NCBI RefSeq assembly: GCF_000761445.1
Contig: NZ_KN196470.1
Span: 742,699-806,698, forward strand
Source: Oleiagrimonas soli
GTDB taxonomy: Bacteria; Pseudomonadota; Gammaproteobacteria; Xanthomonadales; Rhodanobacteraceae
Direction: 5' to 3'
Length of the DNA: 64,000 nt
Shown piece after piece: positions 9,666-18,416 of the stretch. The translations under genes were made by a program, and so were the position numbers. Below the pieces are notes generated by a model. That model did no database searches. It was not told where the DNA came from and worked only from the letters and a program-made list of their open reading frames with translations. Each line of letters opens with the position of its first letter. The stretch's first letter is position 1.

Positions 9666-10814
9666 GTGAATGGTGGCATGAACGAAAAGAAGCACCTGCT
9701 GTGCATCGTCGGCACTCGCCCCGAGGGCATCAAGATGGCGCCCGTGATCAAGGCGCTTAAGCAGGCATCCTGGGCGCGGGTCACCGTGCTGGCGACCGCC
9801 CAGCACCGCGATCTTCTCGATCAGGTGCTTTCGCTGTTCGACATTCGTCCGGACATGGATTTGAACATCATGAAGGACAACCAGTCGCTGTCGGAGCTGA
9901 CTTCACGTCTTCTGACGCGCTTGGACGAGGCTTTCGCCGAACTTCGACCCGACATCGTGCTGGCGCAGGGCGACACGACAACGGTAATGACCGCCGCACT
10001 GGCCGCGTTCTACCGGCGCATTCCGTTCGGGCACGTCGAAGCTGGACTGCGGACGCACGACATGGCCAATCCGTTTCCCGAGGAAATGAATCGTCTGGTC
10101 GCCGGTCATCTGGCGCGGTGGCACTTCGTGCCGACCCAGCGTTCGCGCGCCAATCTGCTCCGCGAGGGCATCGACGAGCGTGCCATTCATGTCACCGGAA
10201 ATACCGTGATCGATGCGCTGCTCGAGATTGCCGAAAAGGAATGGCCGCTGGACGTGCCTCTCGACGACGCCCGTCGTCTGGTCTTGGTGACAGCCCATCG
10301 GCGTGAGAACTTCGGTGCGCCGCTGCGCGAGATCTGCAAGGCGATCCTTCGCTTGGTCGATCACCACGAGGACATCGAGGTGCTCTATCCGGTGCATCCG
10401 AATCCCAATGTACGCGCGGTGGTCGCCGAACTGCTTTCCGGTCATTCGCGAATCCATCTGGTCGATCCATTGGAGTACGCTCCGTTCGTGGAGGCACAAA
10501 AGCGCGCACATCTGATCCTCACAGACTCGGGTGGGGTACAGGAGGAGGCACCGGCGCTCGGCAAGCCGGTCCTGGTCATGCGCGTGGAAACCGAGCGTCC
10601 CGAGGCCGTGGAAGAGGGTGTGGTGCGTCTGGTCGGTACCGACGAGGACGAAATCTTCACGCAGGCGAGCCGACTCTTGAGCGATGCCCAGGCGCATGCA
10701 GCGATGGCGCGTGGCGTGTCGCCCTATGGGGATGGTCATGCAGCTTCTCGAATCGCCGATATTCTCGAGCGTGACCTCGCTGGCGCTGACGGGGTCGTGG
10801 TCGGCAGCGTCTAG
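9666..10814 (+). CDS. wecB: UDP-N-acetylglucosamine 2-epimerase (non-hydrolysing)
   Basis: About 382 residues. It converts UDP-GlcNAc to UDP-ManNAc in the cytoplasm. Family motifs: LCIVGTRPEGIKMAPVI at the N-terminus, AQGDTTTVM, GHVEAGLRTHD, the HRRENFG segment and the C-terminal LTDSGGVQEEAPALGKPVL. A TTG at 9642 overlaps the previous stop, but GTG 9666 lies about 11 nt after AAGGAG (9649-9654) and gives a standard N-terminus; ATG 9678 is a third option. It indicates that a ManNAc-type sugar enters this glycan. Confidence 0.93.
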   Translation: MNGGMNEKKHLLCIVGTRPEGIKMAPVIKALKQASWARVTVLATAQHRDLLDQVLSLFDIRPDMDLNIMKDNQSLSELTSRLLTRLDEAFAELRPDIVLAQGDTTTVMTAALAAFYRRIPFGHVEAGLRTHDMANPFPEEMNRLVAGHLARWHFVPTQRSRANLLREGIDERAIHVTGNTVIDALLEIAEKEWPLDVPLDDARRLVLVTAHRRENFGAPLREICKAILRLVDHHEDIEVLYPVHPNPNVRAVVAELLSGHSRIHLVDPLEYAPFVEAQKRAHLILTDSGGVQEEAPALGKPVLVMRVETERPEAVEEGVVRLVGTDEDEIFTQASRLLSDAQAHAAMARGVSPYGDGHAASRIADILERDLAGADGVVVGSV

Positions 10815-10835
10815 ACACCGCGTTCGAGGCAGTGC

Positions 10836-12971
10836 ATGAAGGCAATTCCGGCATCCTTGTTGCAACGAATCCGCCGACGGATTCGTTTGACGATCGATAG
10901 CGCTGCGCTTTCCGCTCGCGCGTTGCACATGCGTACGGTTGGCTTTTTGACGACCTTGCCGAGAGCCGCTGCGCCACAGGTGGACGAGCGCGGCGAAAGG
11001 GGAGGTGGTGACTTCTCCCTGTCCGAGGAGAGCATGCTTCGAGCCGCCATCGATGAACGGTCGGTGGATGCGCCTTTGGCTTCGGTGATCATCCCTGTCT
11101 ACAACCACTGCGAAGATACGTTGCGTTGTCTTCGTTCTTTGGGCGTCGCCCGAACGCGATCGTCATTCGAGATCATCGTGGTGGATGACGGTTCCACGGA
11201 CGACACAGCGGCATATGTGACGGCCATGCCGGGCGTTCGACTGTTGCAGAGAGAACGCAACGAAGGATTCGTGGCGGCTTGCAATGCTGGAGCCGAAGTA
11301 GCTCGCGGACGTTTTATCGTTTTCCTGAACAACGATACGGAGGTGACCGACGATTGGCTCGATGCGCTTCTGGTTGTGCTGCTGGAAGATCCGGGTTGTG
11401 GTCTGGTCGGAAGCAAGCTGATCTATCCCGACGGCGTGTTGCAGGAAGCGGGCGGCATCGTATTTTCCGAGGCGCACGCATGCAATTACGGGCGTGGAGG
11501 TGATCCGGCGGACCCGAAGTTCAATTACAGGCGCGAGGTGGATTATTGCTCGGGCGCCGCGATCGCCATCGAGCGCGTGCTGTTTTGTGCTGTCGGAGGG
11601 TTTGATACGCGCTATGCGCCAGCATATTACGAGGACACCGATCTGGCGTTCTCCGTGCGATCACGTGGGAGGAGCGTGATCTATCAGCCGCGATCCAGCG
11701 TGATGCATCATGAAGGGCGAACGGCGGGAACGGATACTGCCAATGGGGTGAAGCGTTTTCAGGAGCGCAATCGGCATCTGTTCCGGGAGAAATGGGCCGC
11801 GGCGCTACGAGACCAGCCGGATGCAGCGATGTGCGCTATCGATATCGACGGGTGCGCCGACCATCGTGCCGGATCGCGCGTCCTGGTGATGGATGCATGT
11901 TGTCCACGACCGGAAAGAGACTCCGGATCGATGCGCATGTTCAACATGCTTGCCCTGCTGCGGCAGTCCAATCACCACGTACTGTTCTGCCCGATGGATG
12001 GCGACACCCAAAGTAAGGCGGCGCGCGCGCTTGAAAAAGTCGGGGTTCAGCTGGTTCAAGCCGCCACGGAGCGTGCGGCTCTGCGCTGGTTTTTCGCATA
12101 CGGGCATACCCTGGACACCGTAGTCCTTTCGCGATTCGGCGTGGCGGATCGATTCATGCGACTGGCGAGGAGATATGCATCCGGTGCGGGAATCGTTTTT
12201 GATACGGTTGATCTACATTTCCTGCGGCTCCAGCGCGGAGCCGAGTTGCATGGCGATGCCGAAGCAGGACGCGCGGCGGATGCGCTGAAACGGCGTGAAC
12301 TCGCATTGGTCCGGGAATCGGATATCACGCTCGTGGTCAGCAGGCATGAGCTCGACGTGCTTGCTCAAAACGTGCCTGGCGCGGATGTACGCATACTGGC
12401 GAATGTTCATGAGATCCACGGTCGCCGGGTGCCCTACGCGGAGCGCCGGGATCTGGTCTTCCTAGGCAACTTCGAACACGAGCCGAATGTGGATGCCGTG
12501 CAGTATCTGGTCGAGTGCATCATTCCACTTGTACGTCCCCGGCTTCCCGGCGTGGTGTTGCATGTCATCGGGCATGCGGGCAAGCAACGAATCGGCGAAC
12601 TCGCTTGCGAGGACGTCGTCGTCCACGGATTCGTGGAGGACCTGTCCGCATTCATGGATCGATGCCGAATCGCCCTGGCTCCATTGCGTTACGGGGCCGG
12701 AGTGAAAGGAAAGATCAACATGGCGATGAGTTATGGTCTTCCTGTCATCGCCTCGTCGATCGCAGCAGAAGGGATGGCGCTTGCGGACGGAAGAGATGTT
12801 CTGATTGCCGATGCCCCAGAGGCATTCTGTGATGCCGTGGTACGTCTTTATCAGGATGGCAGCTTGTGGCATCAACTCTCGGAGCAGGGGCTGGAAAATG
12901 TGCAGCGCCATTTCTCTTATGAAAGCGCGCAAAACGCGCTCAACGGTATTTTTCCATGTGCACGAGCGTGA
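10836..12971 (+). CDS. Bifunctional glycosyltransferase: GT2 domain plus GT-B (GT1/GT4-like) domain
   Basis: 711 residues. After an unassigned N-terminal 80 residues, a GT2 domain runs to about 315: SVIIPVYNHCEDTLRCLRS, the nucleotide-binding IIVVDDGSTD, the DxD-like LNNDTEVTDDW near 163 and the acceptor-side segment YYEDTDLAF. From about 348 to 700 a GT-B type domain follows: LVMDACCPRPERDSGS at its start, then LVFLGNFEHEPNVDAV, LAPLRYGAGVKGKI and YGLPVIASSIAAEGM, which form the donor-binding region. Such double transferases add successive sugars to O-antigen repeats. It is the last plus-strand gene before the scar region. Confidence 0.9.
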   Translation: MKAIPASLLQRIRRRIRLTIDSAALSARALHMRTVGFLTTLPRAAAPQVDERGERGGGDFSLSEESMLRAAIDERSVDAPLASVIIPVYNHCEDTLRCLRSLGVARTRSSFEIIVVDDGSTDDTAAYVTAMPGVRLLQRERNEGFVAACNAGAEVARGRFIVFLNNDTEVTDDWLDALLVVLLEDPGCGLVGSKLIYPDGVLQEAGGIVFSEAHACNYGRGGDPADPKFNYRREVDYCSGAAIAIERVLFCAVGGFDTRYAPAYYEDTDLAFSVRSRGRSVIYQPRSSVMHHEGRTAGTDTANGVKRFQERNRHLFREKWAAALRDQPDAAMCAIDIDGCADHRAGSRVLVMDACCPRPERDSGSMRMFNMLALLRQSNHHVLFCPMDGDTQSKAARALEKVGVQLVQAATERAALRWFFAYGHTLDTVVLSRFGVADRFMRLARRYASGAGIVFDTVDLHFLRLQRGAELHGDAEAGRAADALKRRELALVRESDITLVVSRHELDVLAQNVPGADVRILANVHEIHGRRVPYAERRDLVFLGNFEHEPNVDAVQYLVECIIPLVRPRLPGVVLHVIGHAGKQRIGELACEDVVVHGFVEDLSAFMDRCRIALAPLRYGAGVKGKINMAMSYGLPVIASSIAAEGMALADGRDVLIADAPEAFCDAVVRLYQDGSLWHQLSEQGLENVQRHFSYESAQNALNGIFPCARA

Positions 12972-13066
12972 CTCCGCAGGACGCATTCATGACTGTCGCT
13001 TTACTGCCATATTTTTGAAACATCAATATCCTGCCTGGAACAAGCATAAATATCATTCAGAGATTC

Positions 13067-13631
13067 ATGTGGGGGCGAGGCAGTTGTGGCCGGCATCATT
13101 TATCGACCTCGAGATTTGTCGTCGTGCGCAAAATAATTCGCGCTTCGGAAGCGCTTTGGTTTCTTCTTATTCCGCTCTTTTGCATCGCATTGGCCGTTGC
13201 GAAGGAGTCGGCTGTGCATCAGCACTTCAGTATCGGGCTTCTGCTGCTCAATGCATGGCCTGTCATGCTCGGTTGGTTCGTGATCTATGCGCTCCGCGGG
13301 CGAACGCTGTTCATATTCTGGATCAGTTCCGCAGTGACGCTTGCGTTGTACATCTTGAGTGCGATCAAGCTGCAAAACATGAATGCATCCCTGATGCCGT
13401 GAGATGTCGTGTTGATCGGACAACTGTTTCGTAATCTCGGTTTATTCTCGCAGTATGCAGAATCCATCACCCTGCTGATCATCGCGCTGCGGGCTTTCGT
13501 GATCATCTGCGTATCCTTTGGCGCATCGAGCGCTCGGGCTGATGTATCTGCATACCGATGTTTGTGCTGACGCTGGCGCTCAACTGTTGCATCTATGAGG
13601 GTGTTGCTCCGTTGGGGCGTATGGCAACAAC
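13067..13631 (+). pseudogene. Truncated LTA-synthase/MdoB-like membrane protein, N-terminal remnant
   Basis: From GTG 13124 or ATG 13067 an open frame of up to 111 codons encodes three hydrophobic helices and ends at TGA 13400-13402. The same frame then continues for 55 codons (DVVLIGQLFRNLGLFSQYAE and another hydrophobic stretch) with no other stop. That arrangement, KLQNMNASLMP-stop-DVVLIGQLFRNLG, resembles the region after the third helix of LTA-synthase-type phosphoglycerol transferases. Further on, the similarity moves to another frame (MFVLTLALNCC from 13558), so a frameshift lies near 13510-13545. The sequence stops at the insertion element, and the periplasmic catalytic domain is absent. 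Family assignment is from memory of hydrophobic patterns and is moderate. Confidence 0.6.
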
Positions 13632-13646
13632 TGAATCGACCAGGCT
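13632..13646 (+). repeat. Left terminal inverted repeat of the IS3-family element
   Basis: TGAATCGACCAGGCT, matching the minus-strand reading of 14763-14777 at 13 of 15 bases. It sets the left boundary of the element directly after the truncated membrane protein gene. Confidence 0.75.
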
Positions 13647-13691
13647 CATGTACGCCTCAGAGCCATACTTTATGGCTCTGAGGCGTACATG
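13647..13691 (+). promoter_or_regulatory. Perfect 20-bp hairpin covering the orfA ribosome-binding site and start codon
   Basis: Arms 13647-13666 and 13672-13691 are exact reverse complements with a 5-nt loop ACTTT. The right arm contains GAGG (13680-13683) and the orfA ATG (13689-13691). In RNA the stem would hide the translation start. Comparable 5' structures in other insertion sequences limit transposase synthesis from outside transcripts. Confidence 0.7.
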
Positions 13692-13991
13692 AGCGGCAAG
13701 CGATATACGGAAGAGTTCAAGATTGCGGCGGTCAAACAAGTGACCGAGCGCGGCCATCGGGTGGCTGAGGTAGCGGCCCGGTTGGGGATCACTACGCATA
13801 GCTTATATGCGTGGATCAGACGCTACGGCGAGACCAACGGCGCAGTGCACGGGTCGTCTGAGCAGGCGGCGGAGTTGCGTCGGGTGAAGGCCGAGTTGCG
13901 CCGGGTCACCGGGGAGCGCGACATCCTAAAAAAAGCCGCTGCGTCCCATAGGGACTTCCTTCGGACGTACTTTGCCAAGCAGTCCGGGTGA
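13689..13991 (+). CDS. IS3-family transposase OrfA
   Basis: 100 residues. A helix-turn-helix of the IS3 OrfA type occupies residues 1-50 (RYTEEFKIAAVKQV, VAEVAARLGITTHSLYAWIRRY). A heptad segment follows (about 57-85, AELRRVKAELRRVTGERDILKK), used for multimerisation. An A7 run at 13928-13934 is the kind of slippery site at which IS3 elements shift -1 to make OrfAB. Between KKAAA and YFAKQSG there are eight residues (SHRDFLRT) that I do not recall in relatives. In the -1 frame this block creates a TAG at 13949-13951, which would prevent fusion. OrfA itself looks intact. Confidence 0.88.
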   Translation: MSGKRYTEEFKIAAVKQVTERGHRVAEVAARLGITTHSLYAWIRRYGETNGAVHGSSEQAAELRRVKAELRRVTGERDILKKAAASHRDFLRTYFAKQSG

Positions 13992-14751
13992 AGTACGCAT
14001 TCATGAAAGAACATGCCCACCCGTTTCGGCTGAGCAACATGTGCCGGGTGCTGGGTGTACACCCTAGCGGCTTTACGCCTGGCTGAAGCAACCGGCGAGT
14101 ACGCGTGCCAAGGAAGATGGTCGCCTGACGGGACTGATCAAGCAGGCCTAGCTGAAAAGCCGCGCAGTCTAAGGCTAGCGCAAGGTCACCACTGTCCTGC
14201 GCGATCTGGACGAGCGCTGCAGCCGCCATCGCGTGGCGCGGCTCATGAAACTGACCGGCCTGTGCGCCCAGATTGGGTACGGAAGACGGCCCAAACCGCG
14301 TCGACCGCGGTGGCGCCAACCGGCTACAACGCCAGTTTTCCGTCGATGCGCCCAATATCCACTGGGTCACGGACATCACCTACGTCCGCACGTATGAAGG
14401 GTGGCTGTTCGCGGTTTGGCAGCGAAAGTCGGCATGGGGACTGATGCTGCACTCCGACCAGGGCAGCCAGTTCACCGGAGGCGATGGGAAGGTGTTCCTG
14501 AAGGCCCTTGGCATCGCGTCTGCAGCATGAGGAGACGGAGCAATTGCCACGATAACGCGGTAGCCGAGAGTTTCTTCCAACTGCTCAAACGCGAGCGGAT
14601 CAGACGCCGGATCTACACGACCCGGGCCGATGCGGCGAGCGATGTGTTCGGCTACATCGAGATGTTCTACAACCCGCGGAGTCAGCATGGCAGCAATCAG
14701 GGGCTGTCGCCGGTAGAGTACGAAAAGCGGTTCCTAGAAAGTGGTTCGTGA
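13988..14751 (+). pseudogene. IS3-family transposase OrfB, disrupted
   Basis: It begins with GTG overlapping the orfA stop. The reading VKYAFMKEHAHPFRLSNMCRVLGVHPSGF is intact, then a 1-base loss shifts the frame. The next frame carries stops at QA-stop-LKSRAV-stop-G-stop-RKVTTVLRDLDERCSRHR. A third segment has the first catalytic aspartate (HWVTDITYVRTYEGWLF) joined directly to AVWQRKSAWGLMLHSDQGSQF with the second aspartate, so roughly 40 codons between them are missing. A last frame holds the catalytic glutamate (NCHDNAVAESFFQLLKRE) and the family C-terminus PVEYEKRFLE. No functional integrase can be made. Confidence 0.85.
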
Positions 14752-14762
14752 GCAGCTACGGA

Positions 14763-14777
14763 ATCCTAGTCGATTCA
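14763..14777 (-). repeat. Right terminal inverted repeat of the IS3-family element
   Basis: Read on the minus strand the sequence is TGAATCGACTAGGAT, the partner of the left repeat. It lies 12 bp beyond the orfB stop at 14751. Confidence 0.75.
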
Positions 14778-14904
14778 CAGTATGTGAAAAATGGCCCGCA
14801 CTCGTTCAATGCCGTGCGCATGGAAGTTCGGTGTAAGCGCCGGATTGATATCGAACAGGGCGACTGGGCCACGTCCGACCACTAGGCGCATCGCAGGAAG
14901 TGGA

Positions 14905-16440
14905 TCACCTCGGTGGATAAGGGTCGAGTCGTGTCGTTCGTTGAACGCGAGGTGAAAACACATTGAGTCTGTGCTGTTTCAGCAGGCGCACCAGTTCAGC
15001 CCGTTTGGTTTCGGTGTAGCCGCAGACCACAAGTTCGGGCGCACATTGAGTGGGTCTTGTTCCTGGGTCTTGGGCCATTTCACCCAACTGTGAAGCCATT
15101 TTCTGCTGATAAGCCTTGATATACGGACCAACCGACCAGGCGAGACGCGAGAGCGGAATCTGCCAGGCGATCAACAGCGCGATCAGTGCGACGAGGGCAG
15201 GCTTGCGGATGGCGCCACCTACGGCGGCGGCATCCCATGTGCACGATGCGCACATCAACAAAAGTGCGACCGTGTTGAAGCTGTACGCCAGTACATAGCG
15301 CGGCTGATTGAGATAGGCATTGCCGAAGATCGATACTCGCCCGTAGATGATGCCGGCTACGAGCGCGTAGAAGACCAGCATTAGCACGATGGCAGCAAAG
15401 GCCGGCGCCGACATGGCCGGCCGCTTCCACAGCACGCGTGACCAGAACCAGCCATGTGCGAGGAGCAGGCCTATTCCGACCAGGAGCTGAAGCATACGGG
15501 CGCGGTCGCCTGTGAAATGTTCGAGCGGAAGAATGAAGCTCACAGAGGACGCCAGAGGAACGATCGCCCACTGCCACCAGCCACCATCCAGAAAGTCCGA
15601 CGATAGATTCCCCAAGCGCTTGTCGAGAGCCATGTGAAACCCAGGGGGCGGGGTGAACAAAATCGCATATCCGATACGGACCACGACAAAGCAGCCGATG
15701 AGCATGGCAGCGCCCTTGATTGCACGTGTGCGCATCGGAGGGTTCTGCCAGATCGTTATCGCGAGGGCCAGAAGACAGGCGATGTTGACCAGCATGGCTG
15801 TGTCGTCGGCCGCGAGGTCAAAGGCGAGGGCCGAGAGCATGAACAGACCAGCGCGGCCCAAGGCCAGCCATCGCCACAGTCCGAGCAGTGTTGCGAAAAG
15901 CAGAGCGTACGAAGTGTAGCTTCCGGTGACGAGTGGCCAGCCCCAGACATCCGTGCTGTTCAGCGAGACGAACGCCACGCAGAGACCGGCCCAAAGCCAT
16001 ACACGCATGCCGCGGAAGGATTTGTCCGGAGCGTCATGCCAGAAGATCAGCCTACGAAGGATCAGCAGCGAAACTAGTGCAGCGAACCAACCCGCTAGCG
16101 CTTCGTAGCGGAAGTCGAGATCGAAATAGCGAAGGTCCATCAACAAGATGAGCTTTCGCAGGGGCTGCGCATGGTCCATTCCGCCGCGTTGCACGAAAAA
16201 GTCGCCTAGACGAAGCGTTCCGTCTAGGGCTTTGCGGACGAAGACGTCAAGGAAGTACCACGCATCAGAGCGAATGACGGGGTTGCTGAACATCACGATG
16301 TAGGCAAGCGTATTCGCTGCGACAGCCGCGAAGATGATCCAAGCAAGCGAGTCCGGAGTCTCAAGGATGGTTGCATAGCAACGGCGCACACTGCGGTATG
16401 GCCGTTCGATCATGAATTCGCGGTTGAGGAGATGGGGCAT
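14905..16440 (-). CDS. Polytopic membrane protein, GT-C-like, putative periplasmic sugar transferase
   Basis: 511 residues from ATG 16440, which has AGGAA 5 nt upstream; an in-frame ATG at 16461 is less likely. About ten to twelve hydrophobic helices run from residue 35 to 440, followed by a soluble C-terminal tail of about 60 residues (ELVVCGYTETKRAELVRLLKQ). The first long loop after helix 1 contains NPVIRSDAWYFLD, and GGMDHAQPLRK follows. Acidic residues in this first periplasmic loop are typical of GT-C glycosyltransferases that use lipid-phosphate sugars. No close named family is recognised. As the last gene of the amino-sugar cassette it is the candidate for transfer of the finished sugar to the glycan. 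Confidence 0.7.
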   Translation of the reverse strand: MPHLLNREFMIERPYRSVRRCYATILETPDSLAWIIFAAVAANTLAYIVMFSNPVIRSDAWYFLDVFVRKALDGTLRLGDFFVQRGGMDHAQPLRKLILLMDLRYFDLDFRYEALAGWFAALVSLLILRRLIFWHDAPDKSFRGMRVWLWAGLCVAFVSLNSTDVWGWPLVTGSYTSYALLFATLLGLWRWLALGRAGLFMLSALAFDLAADDTAMLVNIACLLALAITIWQNPPMRTRAIKGAAMLIGCFVVVRIGYAILFTPPPGFHMALDKRLGNLSSDFLDGGWWQWAIVPLASSVSFILPLEHFTGDRARMLQLLVGIGLLLAHGWFWSRVLWKRPAMSAPAFAAIVLMLVFYALVAGIIYGRVSIFGNAYLNQPRYVLAYSFNTVALLLMCASCTWDAAAVGGAIRKPALVALIALLIAWQIPLSRLAWSVGPYIKAYQQKMASQLGEMAQDPGTRPTQCAPELVVCGYTETKRAELVRLLKQHRLNVFSPRVQRTTRLDPYPPR

Positions 16441-16474
16441 CGAAGTTCCTGTGCGGCGCACATCACGGCATCAT

Positions 16475-17608
16475 TCAAGCGTTCCGTAGCAACGGTGCGG
16501 CAATCTCGAAAATGTAGGGCAAGTGTTCATCTAGCCCGATCCACATAGGCATGCGAACCAAGCGTTCGCTTACGTCGTTTGTTACGCGCATGGAACCGGC
16601 TGTGCGGCAATGGCGCATGCCAGCAGGTGAAGAGTGCAGAGGGATGTAGTGGAATACCGACCCTATCTCATGCTTCCTGAGGCCTTCGATGAAACGGTTT
16701 CTGCGATCTGCATCGGGCAGAAGCATGTAATACATGTGTGCGTTGTGCGTGCACTCTTCCGGGATGACGGGACGTCGAATGAGTTCGCTTGACTCCAACG
16801 GTTCGGCCCAGTCGTGATAGCGATTCCAGAGCGACAGTCGTCGCTGATTGATGGATTCGCCCTCCTCGAGCTGCGCGGCAAGGAAGGCGGCAATGATCTC
16901 TCCGGGAAGGTAGGAGGAGCCGACGTCTACCCAAGTATATTTATCGACCTGCCCACGGAAAAATTTGCTGCGATTGGTGCCCTTCTCGCGGATGATCTCG
17001 GCACGCTCGGCATACTGTATATCGTTGATGAGTAGTGCACCGCCTTCACCGGAGATGATGTTCTTGGTTTCGTGGAAACTCAAGGCGCCAAGCTCGCCGA
17101 TGCTGCCCAAGGGGCGGCCCTTGTAGCTGGAGAAGATGCCCTGTGCCGCGTCTTCGACGACCGCCAGCCCGTGCCGTTCAGCGATTGCCGTGATGGTATC
17201 CATCTCGCAGCCCACGCCGGCGTAATGGACCACACAAATGGCGCGCGTACGCGGTGTGATCGCTCCCTCGATAAGGTTTTCGTCGATATTCAGCGTATCG
17301 GGCCGGATGTCGACGAATACCGGGACAGCACCACGCAACACGAAAGCGTTGGCAGTGGATACGAAGGTGAACGAGGGCATGATGATCTCGTCGCCGGGCT
17401 GGATGTTCAGGAGCAGGGCCATCATTTCCAACGCGGCAGTGCATGAGTGCGTGAGCAATGCCTTGGAACAGCTCAATTCGTTTTCCAGCCATGTGTGACA
17501 GCGCTTGGTGAAAACACCATCGCCTGCCAAGTGCCCCTTATCGTGAGCCTGACGGATGAGGTCCAATTCGCGACCAGTCATGTAGGGCTTGTTGAACGGG
17601 ATTTTCAT
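16475..17608 (-). CDS. wecE: dTDP-4-amino-4,6-dideoxygalactose transaminase (WecE/RffA-type)
   Basis: 377 residues from the ATG at 17608 (MKIPFNKPY); ATG 17623 adds five residues without a ribosome site. It is a DegT/DnrJ family PLP aminotransferase, closely matching E. coli WecE along its length: LLTHSCTAALEMMALLLNIQ, GDEIIMPSFTFVSTANAFVL, VVHYAGVGCEMD, VEDAAQG, the PLP lysine in SFHETKN, EIIREKGTNRSKFFRGQVDK and VFHYIPLHSSPAG. WecE turns dTDP-4-keto-6-deoxyglucose into dTDP-Fuc4N. Cytosolic. It supplies the amino sugar for the acyltransferase and lipid glycosyltransferase upstream in the same operon. Confidence 0.93.
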   Translation of the reverse strand: MKIPFNKPYMTGRELDLIRQAHDKGHLAGDGVFTKRCHTWLENELSCSKALLTHSCTAALEMMALLLNIQPGDEIIMPSFTFVSTANAFVLRGAVPVFVDIRPDTLNIDENLIEGAITPRTRAICVVHYAGVGCEMDTITAIAERHGLAVVEDAAQGIFSSYKGRPLGSIGELGALSFHETKNIISGEGGALLINDIQYAERAEIIREKGTNRSKFFRGQVDKYTWVDVGSSYLPGEIIAAFLAAQLEEGESINQRRLSLWNRYHDWAEPLESSELIRRPVIPEECTHNAHMYYMLLPDADRRNRFIEGLRKHEIGSVFHYIPLHSSPAGMRHCRTAGSMRVTNDVSERLVRMPMWIGLDEHLPYIFEIAAPLLRNA

Positions 17609-17629
17609 GTGGGCCGATTCCATGGACAG

Positions 17630-17938
17630 TCACACATTGTAGACAATCACGCCTGCGACGATCAGCGTCAGCGCACCCCATTGCCGGAGGCCTAGATATT
17701 CGCCGAATGCGAAGCGCGCCGCGATCGGTGTCAGCACGTAAGAAAGCGCGGTACTGATATACACGCGTCCGATGCCCATCTGATGGGCGGCAAGAAAAGT
17801 GAAGGGCACAGCTAGACAGAAAAGACCGATGGCCACCATGAGGTCGAGGTAGCGCTTGGTGATGTAGTGCCGTTTGAACGCGATCTGCGCGATGACGGTC
17901 GATGCGATCGTGATGGCCAGATAGATCCAGCCACTCAT
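17630..17938 (-). CDS. Small four-helix EamA/SMR-like transporter, ArnF-like half
   Basis: 102 residues from ATG 17938, which overlaps the preceding gene's stop (ATGA). Four hydrophobic helices with GRVYISTALSYVLTPIAARFAFGEYLG near the third resemble SMR/ArnE-ArnF proteins, pairs of small membrane proteins that flip undecaprenyl-phosphate-aminoarabinose. With the next gene it probably forms a heterodimeric flippase for a lipid-linked amino sugar. Substrate is inferred from context. Confidence 0.78.
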   Translation of the reverse strand: MSGWIYLAITIASTVIAQIAFKRHYITKRYLDLMVAIGLFCLAVPFTFLAAHQMGIGRVYISTALSYVLTPIAARFAFGEYLGLRQWGALTLIVAGVIVYNV

Positions 17939-18321
17939 GTGTCTTGCTCCGGTTGGACCGCGGGGCGCAGCAACAGAATGACACCGAGAGAGACCAGTCC
18001 GGCCCCCAAAGCCTGGGCGGTGGTGACGTGCTCGCCGTAGACATAGGCGAGGACGACCACGCAAGGGAAGAACAGGGCGGTGGCCGGATACGCGACACTG
18101 ACTGGAAATCGCTTGTGCATGGCGCCCCAGACGAGAAAGCGACCGAAACTGAGCACGATGACAGCACTCAGGAGCAGAGCCACGAGGACAGGGCTGACAT
18201 GAAGTAGCTGTGTGGCGTATTTGATGATCGACGCGTTGATCAGCTGCATGGCGATATTGGCCATGACGAGCATCAACAAGAGTCCGGTCCTAGCATGCGT
18301 GGTTCGTTGTGTTGTGTGCAT
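17935..18321 (-). CDS. Small four-helix EamA/SMR-like transporter, ArnE-like half
   Basis: 128 residues with four hydrophobic helices; an SMR/EamA-type pattern with FPVSVAYPATALFFPCVVVLAYVYGEHVT in the second half. It overlaps its downstream partner by 4 bp, the way arnE and arnF are arranged. It is likely one subunit of a two-component flippase. It could alternatively be an exporter of a small molecule, but the surrounding sugar genes favour the lipid-sugar role. Confidence 0.78.
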   Translation of the reverse strand: MHTTQRTTHARTGLLLMLVMANIAMQLINASIIKYATQLLHVSPVLVALLLSAVIVLSFGRFLVWGAMHKRFPVSVAYPATALFFPCVVVLAYVYGEHVTTAQALGAGLVSLGVILLLRPAVQPEQDT

Positions 18322-18416
18322 AGTGCAAGCTAGGAGTCATTCCTGCGAACGAACGACGCCCATACGGCTGCGATGGGCGAACATAGGGGTTGTGCGGCAA
18401 CTCGCCCGGCAGGTGA

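Larger units (their letters stand above)
13632..14777 (+). mobile_element. Degenerate IS3-family insertion sequence, about 1146 bp
   Basis: The ends are imperfect inverted repeats: TGAATCGACCAGGCT at 13632-13646 and its counterpart reading TGAATCGACTAGGAT on the minus strand at 14763-14777, with 13 of 15 positions matching and the TG...CA termini of the family. The element carries orfA with a helix-turn-helix and leucine-zipper-like segment, and a decayed orfB with remnants of the DDE integrase core. No direct target duplication is visible (flanks end aac and begin cag). Together with the ruined orfB this points to an old copy that can no longer move by itself. Confidence 0.88.

Noticed and set aside
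13629-14780. Target-site duplication around the IS3-family element
   Set aside because: The 3 bases on each side (aac and cag) differ; no 3-4 bp direct repeat was found.
14778-14904. Coding remnant between the IS right end and the GT-C-like gene
   Set aside because: A 62-codon minus-strand frame and a short plus-strand frame exist, but neither resembles a known protein or has a start signal.
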